Assembly (NCBI RefSeq): GCF_001594145.1
Contig: NZ_LVCF01000005.1
Coordinates: 1-15,879 of the forward strand
From: Branchiibius sp. NY16-3462-2
Lineage (GTDB): Bacteria; Actinomycetota; Actinomycetes; Actinomycetales; Dermatophilaceae
Reading direction: 5' to 3'
DNA: 15,879 nucleotides
Positions 9,659 to 15,754 of this stretch are shown one piece after another. Every line of letters begins with the position of its first letter. Within the stretch, counting starts at the first letter, position 1. The notes beneath the pieces are model-generated. The model had not been told where the DNA came from. It worked only from the letters and a program-made list of their open reading frames with translations, and ran no database searches. Position numbers and translations under genes: made by a program.

Positions 9659-9952
9659 ATGCCGAAGCCCTACCCCGAGGAGTTCCGCGACGATGTCGTG
9701 CGGGTGGCCCGAGCCCGCGAGGACGGGGTCACCCTCAAGCAGGTCGCGAAGGACTTCGGGATCTCCGAGTCGTGTCTGACGAACTGGATGACCCAGGCCG
9801 ATCGCGACGCCGGCGTGAAGTCCGGTCCGGGCCGTGAAGAGCTGGCCGAGCTGCGCGAGCTCAAGCGGCGCAACCGGTTGCTGGAGCAGGAGAACGAGGT
9901 GCTGCGGCGGGCGGCGGCGTACCTGTCGCAGGCGAACCTGCCGGGAAAATGA
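9659..9952 (+). CDS. IS3-family transposase OrfA
   Basis: 97 residues. A helix-turn-helix of the HTH_Tnp_1 type (about 5-45: YPEEFRDDVVRVARA, LKQVAKDFGISESCLTNW) recognises the IS ends. A leucine-zipper coiled coil follows (about 60-85: LRELKRRNRLLEQENEVL). It ends in LPGK just where OrfB begins; the TGA stop (9950-9952) overlaps the OrfB ATG (9949). The last sense codons GGA AAA sit in the heptamer G GGA AAA (9943-9949), a canonical -1 slippery site of the X XXY YYZ form. Both an OrfAB fusion and independent OrfB initiation are therefore possible. It appears intact. Confidence 0.9.
   Translation: MPKPYPEEFRDDVVRVARAREDGVTLKQVAKDFGISESCLTNWMTQADRDAGVKSGPGREELAELRELKRRNRLLEQENEVLRRAAAYLSQANLPGK
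9943..9952 (+). promoter_or_regulatory. Programmed -1 frameshift site of the IS3 element
   Basis: GGGAAAA followed at once by TGA in the OrfA frame. A -1 slip moves ribosomes from OrfA into the OrfB frame to give the OrfAB transposase, the usual IS3 strategy. The same spot also has an ATGA stop/start overlap. Confidence 0.65.
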
Positions 9953-10851
9953 TGTACCCGCTCGTCCGTGAGTTGGCCGTTGACGGGATCCCCGTGACGG
10001 TGACGTGCCGGGTGCTCAAGATCGCTCGCCAGCCGTACTACCGGTGGCTCCAGGCGCCGGTGACCGACGCTGACTGGGTTGCGGCGCACCGGGCGAACGC
10101 GCTGTTCGACGCTCACCGCGAGGACCCGGAGTTCGGGTACCGGTACCTGCACGAGGAAGCGGCCGACGCCGGGCAGGTGATGACCGAGCGGACCGCGTGG
10201 GCGATCTGCTCCCAGCAGGGCTGGTGGTCCGCGTTCGGCAAGAAGCGCGCCCGCAATGGCAAGAAGGCCGGACCGCCGGTCCACGACGACCGGTGCGCCG
10301 TCGTGGACAGGCACGGCGTGACCCGGCACGTCTTCACCGCGGACGGCCCGAACCAGTTGTGGCTGGCCGACATCACCGAACACTGGACCGCGGAAGGGAA
10401 GCTCTACCTCTGCGCGGTCAAGGACGTCTTCTCCAACCGGATCGTCGGCTACTCGATCGACTCGAGGATGAAGTCACGGCTGGCGGTCGCGGCCCTGAAC
10501 AACGCCGTCGCCAGGCGGGGTGACGTGGCCGGCTGCGTGCTACACACCGATCGAGGATCCCAATTTCGCAGCCGGAAGCACGTCCACGCACTGGGCCGAC
10601 ACGCCATGATCGGATCGATGGGTCGAGTCGGCGCCTGCGGTGACAACGCGGCCATGGAGAGCTTCTTCTCCCTGCTTCAGAAGAACGTGCTCGATCGCCG
10701 CTCCTGGGCCACCCGGCAAGAGCTGCGAATCGCGATCGTCACCTGGATCGAGAGGACCTACCACCGCCGCCGCAGGCAAGACGCCCTCGGCCGATTGACC
10801 CCCATCGAGTACGAGACCATCATGACCACACCAGCCACTCAGGCTGCTTGA
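9949..10851 (+). CDS. IS3-family transposase OrfB (DDE integrase core)
   Basis: 300 residues with an IS3 helix-turn-helix-like start (about 10-35: IPVTVTCRVLKIARQPYYRW), an HTH_21 segment (about 45-100) and an rve integrase core (about 130-290). The DDE triad is Asp141 (LWLADITEHW), Asp201 (HTDRGSQF) and Glu237 (DNAAMESFF), with exactly 35 residues between the last two, the classic D35E spacing. The tail ends RLTPIEYE, as in functional IS3 enzymes. No internal stops are seen, so the element should be active. It is likely made mainly as an OrfAB fusion by -1 frameshifting at 9943-9949. Confidence 0.92.
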   Translation: MMYPLVRELAVDGIPVTVTCRVLKIARQPYYRWLQAPVTDADWVAAHRANALFDAHREDPEFGYRYLHEEAADAGQVMTERTAWAICSQQGWWSAFGKKRARNGKKAGPPVHDDRCAVVDRHGVTRHVFTADGPNQLWLADITEHWTAEGKLYLCAVKDVFSNRIVGYSIDSRMKSRLAVAALNNAVARRGDVAGCVLHTDRGSQFRSRKHVHALGRHAMIGSMGRVGACGDNAAMESFFSLLQKNVLDRRSWATRQELRIAIVTWIERTYHRRRRQDALGRLTPIEYETIMTTPATQAA

Positions 10852-10858
10852 CCCAACC

Positions 10859-10883
10859 TGTCACCTATCGGTGCAGCAGTCCC
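10859..10883 (-). repeat. Right terminal inverted repeat of the IS3-family element
   Basis: Perfect inverse copy of 9589-9613, beginning eight bases after the OrfB stop. It abuts the truncated methyltransferase gene. Confidence 0.85.
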
Positions 10884-11131
10884 TTGAGCGTTGGGCGGCC
10901 ACGACTCCGTCACGACCATGTGTGGAGGCAGCCGCGACGACTCGTTGACGATCTCACCGCCGCCGGTGTCAATGTCCAAGGCGCTGTCGACGTTCGCCAA
11001 GCGGCCGAGAGGAGGTCGGCGAAGCCCCACGGGGCGCGCTCCTCGATGGCCCTCCCATCGAGCCAGCTGAAGTCCCAACCGGTCACATCAGCCGCTGCGG
11101 CTTCGGCGACAAGCTCTTCATACGTACGCAT
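10884..11131 (-). pseudogene. Class I SAM-dependent methyltransferase, N-terminal remnant
   Basis: From ATG at 11131 the frame reads MRTYEELVAEAAAADVTGWD, then WLDGR and EERAPWGFADLL, the start of a small-molecule methyltransferase of the 'VTGWDF-WLDGRA-ERPPWGF' type. Near 10998-11003 the frame must shift by one base to continue LANVDSALDIDTGGGEIV, which holds the SAM-binding motif I (LDIDTGGGE), and LPPHMVVTESWPPN. The gene is then cut by the IS3 right end. It is thus broken twice: an indel and an IS-associated truncation. The remaining C-terminal two thirds is not seen left of the IS. It is non-functional; its original substrate cannot be inferred. Confidence 0.75.
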
Positions 11132-11252
11132 GCCGGCGAACCTATGGGAATCGCGGTTTCCGATGCGACACCTTTAGCCCCACGCAGGCCAGGTGCGGAG
11201 GGTAGTCGGCGACAGCGGGGAGTCCTTGCCCAATGGCAGCGGGCAAGGCTAT
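11132..11252. other. Intergenic segment with hairpin, no gene seen
   Basis: Upstream region of the methyltransferase remnant. The only structured feature is a hairpin at 11224-11248 (CCTTGCCC and GGGCAAGG around a 9-base loop). Confidence 0.4.
11224..11248 (-). terminator. Hairpin just after an orphan minus-strand gene end
   Basis: Perfect 8-bp stem CCTTGCCC / GGGCAAGG with a 9-base loop. It starts four bases after the TAA at 11253-11255 of the minus-strand frame, where a terminator would be expected. No U-tract follows. Confidence 0.4.
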
Positions 11253-11510
11253 TTACCCCGTGCCTAGAGCTCGGAACCACGTCAGCCCGTCCAGGGCGCC
11301 CGCCAGATAGATGGAGACGTCCTGCCGGAGGCTCGTCGAGTCGTCGCCGGTCAGGAGGGCTAGTGCGGCACCGCGTCGTCCGCTGGCTGCTCTTGCCGCC
11401 GTGACCGTGTGGCAGACGCCCGGCGGCGACGAGCAGTCACCGACGGGCTCTATAACGTCTTGGCCGATCCTAATCGGGATCCATAACAGTACGTTTATGT
11501 TACATAGCCT
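11253..11510 (-). pseudogene. Orphan 3' end of an unidentified gene
   Basis: The minus-strand frame ending at 11253 has coding-like character over its last 55 or so codons (AARAASGRRGAALALLTGDD, then SLRQDVSIYLAGALDGLTWF, then RALGTG). Its stop is followed by a hairpin, as at a real gene end. Upstream (above about 11510) the frame runs into the inverted-repeat structure at 11527-11565 and loses protein character, so the 5' part is missing. I do not recognise the family. It may be a chance open frame, but the hairpin placement favours a true 3' end of a truncated gene. Confidence 0.3.
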
Positions 11511-11516
11511 TTGAGG
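11456..11516. other. AT-rich patch
   Basis: A visibly AT-richer stretch in an otherwise GC-rich window, containing the near-palindrome TAACAGTACGTTTATGTTA (11484-11502). It could be a promoter, IS sub-terminal DNA or a recombination-site relic; nothing more can be said. Confidence 0.3.
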
Positions 11517-11627
11517 TTGCGCAAGATTGGCTGCATCTCGACAACGAATGTCGAGATGCAGCCAAGACTGCACAATTCTGCCGGGCGAACGTTGCACGTT
11601 CCGGCGCCAGTGGGCCGGACTGCGCAA
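11517..11627. repeat. Abutted inverted IS-like ends (possible IS21-type end junction)
   Basis: TTGGCTGCATCTCGACA (11527-11543) and its exact reverse complement (11549-11565) are separated by only ACGAA. Each arm ends in TGTCGA at the centre, and each is followed outward by a similar motif: TTGCGCAA (11517-11524) on the left, GACTGCACAA (11566-11575) and GACTGCGCAA (11618-11627) on the right. Ends starting TGT with repeated internal motifs are typical of IS21-family elements. The arrangement is right end, 5 bp, left end. No istA or istB gene is present. A simple strong hairpin or operator is the alternative. Confidence 0.45.
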
Positions 11628-11638
11628 AGTAGAAAATC

Positions 11639-11866
11639 GTGCCGCGTGGGCATCGCTCAGGATTCGTTACGGCAGCTCTGGTGTGGCTCAACGAGCACGG
11701 ATTCCAATACGCCCCCGGCCACCTCTGGTTCGATGCCCAAGGCCGAGACGTCCTCGAGTACGGCCCGAGGTCAACGACAAATCACCCGAGCCAAAGGGAC
11801 GACGGTGCCCACACTGAATCGCCCCGGTACGGCGGTCTAGAGGTATGGGCGCGTGAGCAGCTCTAA
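11639..11866 (+). pseudogene. Possible aminoglycoside-phosphotransferase-like fragment
   Basis: A 75-codon frame whose core, ALVWLNEHGFQYAPGHLW followed by FDAQGRDVLEY, follows the N-lobe pattern of APH-type phosphotransferases ('LL-L---GF--AP--LG-D--GREVLEY'). After that the sequence loses similarity, and no catalytic loop (HxDxxxxN) or DxD is present, so it would be only a short remnant. There is no clear ribosome-binding site. Its stop lies inside the CTAAG target site of the IS1380 unit. The 3' part overlaps the C-terminus of the VOC gene on the other strand, so only one of the two can be a natural gene end there. The family call is tentative. Confidence 0.3.
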
Positions 11867-11867
11867 G
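11837..11867 (-). pseudogene. VOC/glyoxalase-family gene, last codons (left of the insertion)
   Basis: On the minus strand, this segment encodes ELLTRPYL and a TAG stop (11837-11839). It is separated from the rest of its gene (15709 onward) by the 3.84-kb IS1380-type unit. Taking one copy of the CTAAG duplication, the frame runs from DPSGNYL on the right side directly into ELLTRPYL here, the standard end of a glyoxalase/bleomycin-resistance (VOC) protein. Confidence 0.75.
11863..11867. repeat. Left copy of 5-bp target site duplication
   Basis: CTAAG, repeated directly at 15709-15713 immediately outside the two inverted repeats. Five-base duplications are known for some IS1380-family members such as ISEcp1. 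Confidence 0.75.
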
Positions 11868-11883
11868 CCCGGATCCACCGATT
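11868..11883 (+). repeat. Left inverted repeat of the IS1380-type unit
   Basis: CCCGGATCCACCGATT; matches the inverse of 15693-15708 at 14 of 16 positions. Confidence 0.8.
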
Positions 11884-12022
11884 GTGATGATCGCGCGATG
11901 CCTTCCTGGCATGGATTCCGTTGCTGCGCAGCGGCATTCGAGCGAGGCGCAGCGGGCAGGGTTCTTCACCTGCGGGGTGTTGGTCGGGACCCGTGGCGGC
12001 GATCGATGGTCCGAGCTGTTGA

Positions 12023-12631
12023 TTACTGGGAGGACGCGTGTGGTCGAAGGCTGTCGATGATGCGGCGTGTGGCCGCCTGTTGGCGCTGTGTGTCGGGTCG
12101 TAGGCCAAGGGTTGCGTCAACGGGGTCGATGGAGGCGAGCATGACCATGAGTTCTTCGGCGGTGAGCGTGCTGTCGATCGCGCCGCGGTCGTGCAACCGC
12201 GCCGTCATTGCACTGAAGGCTTCCCTGGTTCGTGCCATGGCCGCGCCGACCGCGCCGTTGAACTCTTCTTCCAGGGCGTGGCTGATCCGGCAGGTGATCT
12301 GACGGATCTCGAGATAAGCCAGTGCGAACGTTCTGAACTGTCCCCATGCGTCGGCCGAGCCGTCTGCGACAAGCGTGGCCCGGGCACTGACGTCGTCGAG
12401 CAGATCCACGACGACTGCGGCCAAGAGGGTCTCTTTCCTGGGCGCTCGGCGGTAGAGCGTTCCGACGCCGACACCAGCTCGGGCTGCGATCTGGGCCGCT
12501 GACGGGTCGAGGTTTCCGGCGAGGACGAACGCATGTGTCGCCGCCAGCAGCGCATCAACGTTGCGTTCGGCGTCCGCCCGGGGTGGCTGATCACCCAAGA
12601 GCAGCGTTCGTGCCGCGGAGTCCTTCCTCAT
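12023..12631 (-). CDS. TetR-family transcriptional regulator (passenger gene)
   Basis: 202 residues. The N-terminal TetR DNA-binding domain (about 21-70) has helix 1 NVDALLAATHAFVLAG, then the helix-turn-helix AAQIAARAGVGVGTLYRRAP (45-64) and the usual KETLLAAV that follows. The C-terminal ligand domain is unspecific, as in all TetR proteins. It is divergent from the MFS exporter, with 85 bp between the starts, and an inverted pair of near-identical 16-bp sites lies between them. The standard model is repression of the exporter and of its own gene until a drug binds; that is known for the family and inferred here. It lies inside the IS1380-type unit. Confidence 0.88.
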   Translation of the reverse strand: MRKDSAARTLLLGDQPPRADAERNVDALLAATHAFVLAGNLDPSAAQIAARAGVGVGTLYRRAPRKETLLAAVVVDLLDDVSARATLVADGSADAWGQFRTFALAYLEIRQITCRISHALEEEFNGAVGAAMARTREAFSAMTARLHDRGAIDSTLTAEELMVMLASIDPVDATLGLRPDTQRQQAATRRIIDSLRPHASSQ

Positions 12632-12651
12632 GAAGACAACACTATCAAAGT

Positions 12652-12702
12652 GGACGAGAACGTTCCGCTTAGGCTAGCGTCGTAATCGGAACTTACTCGT
12701 CC
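12652..12702. promoter_or_regulatory. Likely TetR operator pair between tetR and the MFS gene
   Basis: GGACGAGAACGTTCCG (12652-12667) and CGGAACTTACTCGTCC (12687-12702) are inverted copies matching at 14 of 16 bases, with the similarity extending a few bases outward (AAG.GGACGAG on both). The centres are 35 bp apart. Placed in the short divergent promoter region, they are the obvious binding sites for the TetR protein, covering both promoters. Confidence 0.6.
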
Positions 12703-12716
12703 GCTTAGGAGTGGTT

Positions 12717-14126
12717 GTGGGATCTTCACCTCGTTCGTCATCTGTGCTGGTGCTGGCGGCGCTGGCCTCGGGGTTTGTGATGGCTTCGGTGGACGCCACC
12801 GTGGTCAACGTTGCCGCGGTCGACATTGGCAAGAGCTTGCACAGCTCGTTGACCGGCATCACGTGGATTGTCGACGTGTATGTGTTGACCTTCGCGTCGT
12901 TGCTGCTGCTGGGCGGGGCGCTGGCCACGGCGTACGGGAGTAGGCGTCTATATCTGGCAGGCATGGCCGTGTTTCTCCTGGCGTCTATCGGGTGTGCTCT
13001 GGCCCCGAACGAGGCAACCTTGATCGTGGCGCGGGCCGTCGAAGGTGCTGGAGCGGCGCTGTTCATGCCGAGCTCGCTGGCTCTGCTGGTCGGGATGTTC
13101 ACCGAACCTGCCCAACGAGCGCGGATGCTCGGCCTGTGGTCGGCGATGGTTGCCACGTCCGCGGCCATCGGCCCGTCGCTCGGCGGGATCCTGGTCGGCG
13201 CATTCGGTTGGCGCAGCATCTTCCTGATCAACATTCCCGTCGTGATCGTCGGGATCGTTCTGACGACTCGCGTCATCCCTGCGACTCCTGGCACCGGACA
13301 GCGGGTCTCAACTGTCGGCAATGCCCTCTTCTTCGTCGCCGTCGCGTCCGGAGCATTCGTCTTGATCCAGGGGCACACCAGCGGATTTGGTGCACCCCAA
13401 ATCCTGATAGCTGTCCTGCTATTGATCGTCGCGGCCGCAGTGCTGACCGGCCACCAACTGAGGGTGAGTGACCCGATCATGCCCTGGCGGCTATTCGGAC
13501 GCCGCTCGTTCAGCGGCGTCAACGCCGTGGGGTTCCTCTACAGCGGAGCGCTCTACGGGTGCCTCTACCTCATGGGTCTGTTCTTTCAGACCGCCCGCCA
13601 CGTCAGCGCGATCGAGGCCGGCCTAGAACTCCTGCCGATGACAGTGTGCTTTCCGCTGGGGAACTTGGCCTACACCCAGATCCACCACCGAGTCAGCAAC
13701 TCCACCATCATGGCGGCCTGCCTCGGGATCGCGGGAATCGCAACCGTTCTCTTGTTGCCGGTAAACACGGCCACGCCCTATTGGTACCTAGCGGTCATCC
13801 TTGGCCTCGCCAACAGCGGTGCCGGGTTGGTAACCGCATCGATGACAGCGGCCACCGTACAAGCAGCCGGCGACGAACACGCGAATCATGCGGGTGCAGT
13901 ACTCAACACAAACCGTCAGCTCGGGATCCTGGTCGGAGTCGCCATCATCGGCCTCGTCCTGCAAAGCACATCTGACTGGTACCACGGGCTACACCTCTCC
14001 CTCGGCTTCGTCGCGGCGGCGTACCTGCTCGCAGGGCTGATCGCCGCCGTGACAACCCGCCCCCACCGCGGCAATCCGACGACAGATGAGTCTGGTGCGC
14101 GGCTACCCGCTAAGTCGCTGCGCTGA
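12717..14126 (+). CDS. MFS drug:H+ antiporter, DHA2 (14-TM, EmrB/QacA) type (passenger gene)
   Basis: 469 residues from GTG at 12717; AGGAG at 12707-12711 fits this start and overlaps the alternative GTG at 12711. Motif D1 with Asp26 (SVDATVVNVA), motif A (about 66-80, GGALATAYGSRRLYL) after the second helix and motif C (GPSLGGILVGAFGW, 152-165) are all visible. Hydrophobic segments to the end suit 14 membrane helices. Proteins of this group export antiseptics, dyes or antibiotics using the proton gradient; the substrate here is unknown. It is controlled by the divergent TetR and ends 14 bp before the transposase start, with no terminator between. It lies inside the IS1380-type unit and appears complete. 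Confidence 0.9.
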   Translation: MGSSPRSSSVLVLAALASGFVMASVDATVVNVAAVDIGKSLHSSLTGITWIVDVYVLTFASLLLLGGALATAYGSRRLYLAGMAVFLLASIGCALAPNEATLIVARAVEGAGAALFMPSSLALLVGMFTEPAQRARMLGLWSAMVATSAAIGPSLGGILVGAFGWRSIFLINIPVVIVGIVLTTRVIPATPGTGQRVSTVGNALFFVAVASGAFVLIQGHTSGFGAPQILIAVLLLIVAAAVLTGHQLRVSDPIMPWRLFGRRSFSGVNAVGFLYSGALYGCLYLMGLFFQTARHVSAIEAGLELLPMTVCFPLGNLAYTQIHHRVSNSTIMAACLGIAGIATVLLLPVNTATPYWYLAVILGLANSGAGLVTASMTAATVQAAGDEHANHAGAVLNTNRQLGILVGVAIIGLVLQSTSDWYHGLHLSLGFVAAAYLLAGLIAAVTTRPHRGNPTTDESGARLPAKSLR

Positions 14127-14140
14127 GCAGGTCGCGTTCG

Positions 14141-15568
14141 ATGGCCGTACGCCGCGATGATGCACGGCAATCAGCCGTCAACCACGTCGCATCGGCGGTC
14201 TTCGACGACCCGAATCTCATCGGGTCCGCGGGGGTGGTGCCGGTGCACCGTCTCGCCGAGTCCGCCGGGCTGGTCACTCTCGCCGAGCAGCACCTGACAG
14301 TGCCCACGGACAAGGGAGCCAATGCGGGACTGAAGGTTGCCTCATTGGTCACCGGGATGCTCGCTGGCGCGGACAGCATTGATGACATGGGCCTGCTGCG
14401 ACACGGTGCGATGCCCAAAGTACTGACCCGCCCGTACGCGCCCTCCACACTCGGCTCGTTCCTGCGCTCCTTCGCCTTCGGACACGTGCGACAGCTCGAC
14501 GCCGTCGCGTCCCGTTTCCTGACCACCCTCTCCAACTCCACGCCGGTCACCACGGGACTCGATGGCCCGGTGATGGTCGATATCGACGACACGATCATCG
14601 AGGTCCACGGGCACACCAAACAGGGCTCGGGCTACGGGTACTCCGGTGTCCGTGGCCTCAACGCGCTCATCGCGACCGTCACCACCAGCCAGGCGGCTCC
14701 GGTGATCCTGTCCCAACGCCTGCGCAAGGGAGCGTGCGGCTCGCCTCGTGGCGCGGCCAGGATCGTGGCCGACGCCCTGTCCACGCTCAGAACCATGCGT
14801 GGCCCGAACAGTCGCGGGCAGGTTCTGCTGCGCGCGGACTCCGCCTTCTACGGGTTCCCCACCGTCAGTGCCGCCCTACGAGCGGGCGCGGACGTGTCGG
14901 TCACCGTCCGCCTCGACCCCAAGGTCCGTGCCGCGATCAGCACGATCTCCGAAAAGGCATGGACCACCATCGAGTACACCGACGCCCTCTTCGACGAGAC
15001 CACCGGTCAATGGATCTCACGTGCCGAAGTCGCTGAGATCGACTTTACCGCCTTCAGCTCCAAGAAACGCGGCCAACGAGTGCCAGGACGGCTGGTGGTC
15101 CGGCGTATCCCCGACCTCAGCACCAAGAGCGACGAGGGTCAGGGCACTCTGTTCGACTCGTGGCGGTTCCATGCGTTCTTCACCACCACCAACTCGGACG
15201 TGCTGGACACCGTCGCGGCCGACAAAGCTCACCGGCAGCACGCGATCATCGAGCAGGTCCACGCCGACCTCAAGGCGTCCGCGCTGGCGCATCTGCCCTC
15301 AGGCCGGTTCACCGCCAACGCCGCGTGGCTCGTGCTGGCCGTGATGGCGTTCAACCTCACCCGAGCGGCTGCAGCACTCAGCGGCAGCAGCGTCATAGCG
15401 AAGGCCACTACGACCAGCATCCGGCGCAAGCTGATCAACGTGCCCGCACGTATCGCATCCTCCGCACGACGCCTCACGCTCCACCTGCCCACCCGGTGGC
15501 CGTGGAAGGATGCCTGGACACGGCTGTTCAACAGCACCTGCGGACCGCCCGGGACGGTCACTCCCTGA
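14141..15568 (+). CDS. IS1380-family transposase
   Basis: 475 residues. The N-terminus (VASAVFDDPNLIGSAGVVPV, 16-35) is typical of actinobacterial IS1380 transposases. DDE residues: Asp147/Asp149 in MVDIDDTIIEVHG, Asp233 in LLRADSAFYG, and Glu371 in HRQHAIIEQVHADLK. The C-terminal AWLVLAVMAFNLTRA is also characteristic. It is full length with no stops. The start is 14 bp after the MFS stop; no strong ribosome-binding site or separate promoter stands out, so co-transcription with the exporter is likely. It is the only transposase within the unit bounded by the CC-GATCCACCGATT repeats and presumably acts on them. Confidence 0.93.
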   Translation: MAVRRDDARQSAVNHVASAVFDDPNLIGSAGVVPVHRLAESAGLVTLAEQHLTVPTDKGANAGLKVASLVTGMLAGADSIDDMGLLRHGAMPKVLTRPYAPSTLGSFLRSFAFGHVRQLDAVASRFLTTLSNSTPVTTGLDGPVMVDIDDTIIEVHGHTKQGSGYGYSGVRGLNALIATVTTSQAAPVILSQRLRKGACGSPRGAARIVADALSTLRTMRGPNSRGQVLLRADSAFYGFPTVSAALRAGADVSVTVRLDPKVRAAISTISEKAWTTIEYTDALFDETTGQWISRAEVAEIDFTAFSSKKRGQRVPGRLVVRRIPDLSTKSDEGQGTLFDSWRFHAFFTTTNSDVLDTVAADKAHRQHAIIEQVHADLKASALAHLPSGRFTANAAWLVLAVMAFNLTRAAAALSGSSVIAKATTTSIRRKLINVPARIASSARRLTLHLPTRWPWKDAWTRLFNSTCGPPGTVTP

Positions 15569-15692
15569 CCGAATCGCCGAAAAGGCCCGAACCAACGACC
15601 CGTGGAACACCCTGGCAGCGAGGCCGGGCAATCCAGCACGCTCACCAGCGACCCTGAACCTTGAAACTCGGATTCGCTACGGCGGCACGGCA

Positions 15693-15708
15693 AATCGGTG
15701 GATCGAGG
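15693..15708 (-). repeat. Right inverted repeat of the IS1380-type unit
   Basis: Read inward it is CCTCGATCCACCGATT; it lies 124 bases after the transposase stop and is followed directly by the second CTAAG. Confidence 0.8.
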
Positions 15709-15713
15709 CTAAG
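15709..15713. repeat. Right copy of 5-bp target site duplication
   Basis: CTAAG, same orientation as 11863-11867. Confidence 0.75.
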
Positions 15714-15754
15714 TAGTTGCCTGATGGGTCGAGAAGGTAGACACCGCGACCGTT

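Larger units (their letters stand above)
9589..10883 (+). mobile_element. IS3-family insertion sequence
   Basis: 1295-bp element with two overlapping transposase frames bounded by perfect 25-bp inverted repeats (9589-9613 and 10859-10883; inner part CACCGATAGGTGACA at the left end). The repeat tips could lie a few bases inward if flanking DNA is also symmetric, since IS3 ends normally begin with TG. No matching short direct repeat is visible outside (TGTC on the left, CTTG on the right). Left and right neighbours are two different truncated genes on opposite strands, so the present site arose by deletion or recombination after insertion. Confidence 0.9.
11868..15708 (+). mobile_element. IS1380-family transposon-like unit carrying a TetR-MFS efflux cassette
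   Basis: 3841-bp unit bounded by inverted repeats. The left end starts CCCGGATCCACCGATT (11868) and the right end, read inward, CCTCGATCCACCGATT (to 15708): 14 of 16 identical, with CTAAG directly repeated outside. Order inside: 155 bp without genes, tetR (minus), MFS exporter (plus), IS1380 transposase (plus), 140 bp, right end. No second copy of the repeat is seen between the MFS gene and the transposase, so the efflux genes are inside the element. Removal of the unit plus one CTAAG restores the reading frame of the VOC gene, which shows that the unit inserted whole. A plain IS1380 element is about 1.7 kb with transposase only; the rest is passenger DNA. Confidence 0.85.

Noticed and set aside
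11083..11280. 65-codon minus-strand frame upstream of the methyltransferase remnant
   Set aside because: Arg/Pro/Ser-rich without motif and overlapping the hairpin and the methyltransferase start; no support as a gene.
11484..11502. Near-palindrome in the AT-rich patch considered as a recombinase core or att site
   Set aside because: Only the outer five bases of each arm pair well and no integrase or resolvase gene is in the window.
12674..13522. 282-codon minus-strand frame opposite the MFS gene
   Set aside because: Antisense shadow of the exporter; composition is biased and it would run through the operator region.
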